A stretch of 64,000 nucleotides of DNA from DASQHY01 sp035602605 (lineage in GTDB: Bacteria; Acidobacteriota; Terriglobia; Acidiferrales; UBA7541). Position numbers and translations under genes: made by a program. The notes under the pieces are model-generated. The model was not told the origin of the DNA. It ran no database searches and worked only from the letters and a program-made list of their open reading frames with translations. The stretch is from contig DATNLZ010000121.1 of the NCBI GenBank assembly GCA_035602605.1, positions 1-64,000 on the forward strand. Reading direction: 5' to 3'. This document shows positions 61,924-64,000 of this stretch, piece by piece. Every line of letters begins with the position of its first letter. Within the stretch, counting starts at the first letter, position 1.

Positions 61924-62892
61924 CTATCGGAGCAAGGGAAGCAGTACCTTGTCGAGTTCGGTATCGGAGAAGGAGTCCAGCTTCACCTTGCGGAACAGGC
62001 TCCAGCGCTCGACATGGGCAATGCTGCCGTCCGGCTCCACCTTGGTCACTGGGCCCAAAGTTTCGATTTCCAGAAATTCCCCATTGGTGAAAGTTTCAAA
62101 AGAGCAGCCGAAGTCCGGGTAGGTCTTGCCCGGCTCGGCCTGATAGCGCTTTATGAACAACTCGTCGTGGAAGAGGTAGGCGGCCCAGGTACGCGCGTTG
62201 AAAAGGCCAAGTTTCTGCGGCTCCGGATTGGTAGGATCCTGACGCAAACCGAGATACTTCCTGGTGAAAGTCCAGCGCTTGTCGGATAGATCGGAGTAGG
62301 CCCACATAACCAGAGGATGGGTGGCCGCCAACACTTCCGGATGTTTGCCGCGCGGCGGGAATCCGGTGATGGCAATGCCTCCCGGAGCCATCATGCTCAT
62401 GGCCCACGCGGAAAACTCCAGGGGGAACAGGCCGCGATTATAGATCCGGTGTGTCACCGTCACGTCGCTTCCTTCCGGAGCCAGCGCGATCTCGATCTCC
62501 TTTTGCAGGCCGGTCAGTGGCTCGACCGGTTCCCGAGCCACTAGCCCTTGCGGAGTGATTTGGACCTGCACGGGAACGTTGTCAGGGGCCCAGGTGGCAA
62601 TGGGATCTTCCGGTGCCTTCCAAACCCGATGGCCGCCGCGGAGCTGAAACTTCCCCTCACCGCTCTTTCCAATTTGGTCGGGGAATTCCTTGAACAGATT
62701 CTGCCCTCCAACGAAGCCGTAGCGCATGATGCGCGGCCCGACATCGCCGGTGACGATCAGCTCCACGCGGCCATTGCTGACCGAGTAACAGTTGGACCAG
62801 CCCTGCCAGGCGATCTTCTCCACTTTTACGGCCGCACCGGCTGTTGATGCGACCAGAGTGATGACTACGATCAGTCGCTCAGGTCTAAGCAT
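61924..62892 (-). CDS. DUF4380-family exported protein
   Basis: The start at 62892 after GGGGGA gives 322 aa with a short signal (LIVVITLVASTAGA). The beta-rich body (VELIVTGDVGPRIMRYGFVG, GGHRVWKAPEDP, VTHRIYNRGLFPLEFSAWAM, MMAPGGIAITGFPPRG, CSFETFTNGEFLEIETLGP) matches the DUF4380 pattern, a galactose-mutarotase-like fold thought to bind sugars. It lies 13 bases upstream of GH116, so it may bind or present the same glycoside. No catalytic residues are known. Confidence 0.85.
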   Translation of the reverse strand: MLRPERLIVVITLVASTAGAAVKVEKIAWQGWSNCYSVSNGRVELIVTGDVGPRIMRYGFVGGQNLFKEFPDQIGKSGEGKFQLRGGHRVWKAPEDPIATWAPDNVPVQVQITPQGLVAREPVEPLTGLQKEIEIALAPEGSDVTVTHRIYNRGLFPLEFSAWAMSMMAPGGIAITGFPPRGKHPEVLAATHPLVMWAYSDLSDKRWTFTRKYLGLRQDPTNPEPQKLGLFNARTWAAYLFHDELFIKRYQAEPGKTYPDFGCSFETFTNGEFLEIETLGPVTKVEPDGSIAHVERWSLFRKVKLDSFSDTELDKVLLPLLR

Positions 62893-63500
62893 CGTCCCCC
62901 ATCCAACGGCTCCAAGAGATTTCATCCGCCCTCGCACGCAGGTAGTGGCGGGGTGCGGGCCCTCGCCGCTACGCAGTCTAATCACAGTGGGAGCGTCCAG
63001 CAAGCGGATACTCGCATCTCTCTAATCCGCGATGTAATCAAAAATGCGCCACTTTCTGATCTGCCGATTGCAGCGATGCAAAAAAGAATCATTCCCGCGC
63101 TTTCCTGGTATTCATCCGGAGTGCCCTCCAGTGACGAGCCAGACAAAATTGGTCTTCTCTGTTGACTCACTCGGTGCTTGCGAAATAGGTTTGGTCAGGG
63201 GGTCGTGGCCCGGCCCTGAATCCCACGTACTTTGGTCAGCCGCCTTGCGTATCACGAAAGCTATTTATGCGAAAATCTAGGCAACCTGTATCTGGCGAAT
63301 TGATACGGTGGCAGTGAAACGATCGCATCCGCGAAACGCGCTGCGACTAAGAACTGAAACGCCGAATGATTTCATTGGAAGTTTTGTCGAGGTTGACCGG
63401 ATACCGCAGCCAGCGCGAGTCTTTGACAGATCAGGCAGCCACTGGTATCTGAACTGATTAGGTAAATCCTCAGCGACCGGCAAACTTGCCGGTATCAGCC
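62893..63500. other. Gene-poor interval
   Basis: No convincing gene is present. A 49-aa plus-strand frame (63308-63457, GTG start) reads LRLRTETPNDFIGSFVEVDR and ends DRSGSHWYLN; it looks protein-like but has no clear ribosome site. The interval includes the promoter region of the DUF4380 operon (minus). Confidence 0.4.
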
Positions 63501-64000
63501 TTATCTGCCCTTGGCAACTATTAGAGTTATGTAGTCGGACTGCTCATGAGGGCTGAACTTCGTAGCATCATCAAGAATCGAAGCAACCAATACCCGCGAA
63601 GACTGCTCACGATGTCGTCGCAGCAACTCGATAAGGCGGTGTTATCCGAATTCCTCTCCTGCATCGTTGAACGATTCGGTTATGCCGTCGGTGTAGAGTG
63701 CGAGCGTATCCCCTGAGAAGAGCTGACGTTCTCCATTCGCGAAATTTGGCAATCACATCTTTCGGTGACAAAGGCAACTTGCGTGGGCTGGCCAATAAGC
63801 TTGTACTGTTCAGAGTTGGGCTCGGGCGCCACCAGTGTCAGGTTCGCGGCGCCGTCAGGAGGAGCGACCGCTACCCAGCGCCAGCCGGATTGAAGACGGG
63901 CATCAAAGACCAGGTCGAAGATCTACGTAGAATCGCAGGCTTCGGTCCAAATCGCGAACGAAGATGGTAACGGACTGGATGCGGAGGTAGGGGTCCTGTC
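63501..64000 (-). pseudogene. VOC-SpoIIE fusion gene, internally deleted (runs off right edge)
   Basis: Minus-strand reading from 64000 gives the start of a VOC domain (DPYLRIQSVTIFVRDLDRSL, RFYVD), a frameshift near 63920, then DLVFDARLQSGWRWVAVAPP and LTLVAPEPNSEQYKLIGQPT, another frameshift, and VIAKFREW. It then jumps to a SpoIIE C-terminus: RQLFSGDTLALYTDGITESF, NDAGEEFG, an in-frame TAA at 63644-63642, HRLIELLRRHREQSSRVLVA and ILDDATKFSPHEQSDYITLI before the true stop at 63501. The middle, about 250 codons with the phosphatase core, is missing. At least four lesions make it non-functional. Confidence 0.85.

Noticed and set aside
1..64000. tRNA genes, rRNA genes and CRISPR arrays
   Set aside because: No cloverleaf with a GGTTCRA-type arm, no rRNA-like conserved stretch and no regularly spaced repeats were seen by eye; a covariance scan was not possible.

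Overview
The window most likely comes from an acidobacterium of the Terriglobia/soil type. This is inference from gene families, not from a marker gene: a very large Oar-like TonB receptor with an N-terminal carboxypeptidase-like domain, a PadR regulator next to an ADOP-type FtsX permease, a porin/ammonium-transporter cluster, and a VOC-SpoIIE fusion of a type I associate with this phylum. Coding density is high on both strands. I found no rRNA, tRNA, CRISPR array or complete mobile element.

Layout. 1-134 is the end of an insertion sequence running off the left edge. 266-607 is a small EthD-like protein. 777-3733 is PEP carboxylase behind a structured leader that can fold as terminator or antiterminator. 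3807-4695 is a decayed copy of the end of the ammonium-transporter cassette. The living cluster (minus strand, 11828 to 4717) encodes a porin, two small membrane proteins, two Amt transporters, a tail-anchored helical-repeat protein, a 52-aa membrane protein and a CPA2 antiporter. The PII protein and its uridylyltransferase GlnD (12094-15140) are read divergently from it, so transport and nitrogen sensing sit together. 15422-19809 is an ABC exporter-like pair plus an AttH/CrtC-like secreted protein. 19784-22406 holds a secreted amidohydrolase and a kelch-like protein. 23208-28474 holds a three-part biotin-dependent acyl-CoA carboxylase interrupted by a small hypothetical gene and a probably truncated hydrolase gene.

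28599-31136 encodes a parvulin-type lipoprotein, ribosomal protein L28 and an exported rhodanese with a palindromic operator in its promoter. 31214-37088 is a complete tripartite RND efflux operon. Beside it are an HxlR remnant, a MarR regulator and a 4Fe-4S/SCP2 fusion protein; the last two are each preceded by the same TGTATATACA palindrome. 39415-44403 encodes the TonB receptor and a clan-A glycosidase, followed by a DHA2-family MFS exporter.

46461-50692 is the most unusual module: a response regulator fused to a glutaredoxin-like domain and a thioredoxin-reductase-like flavoprotein in which both active-site cysteine pairs are replaced, abutting a histidine kinase with a cyclic-nucleotide-type sensor domain, with a SpoIIE phosphatase downstream. 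50775-54414 is an ECF42-type sigma factor with its DGPF/YCII partner, a VOC protein and other small stress-type proteins. 54693-58063 is PadR-ADOP. 58138-62892 (minus) is a coupled DUF4380-GH116-CobW operon. The right edge is a VOC-SpoIIE pseudogene with an internal deletion, frameshifts and a nonsense codon.
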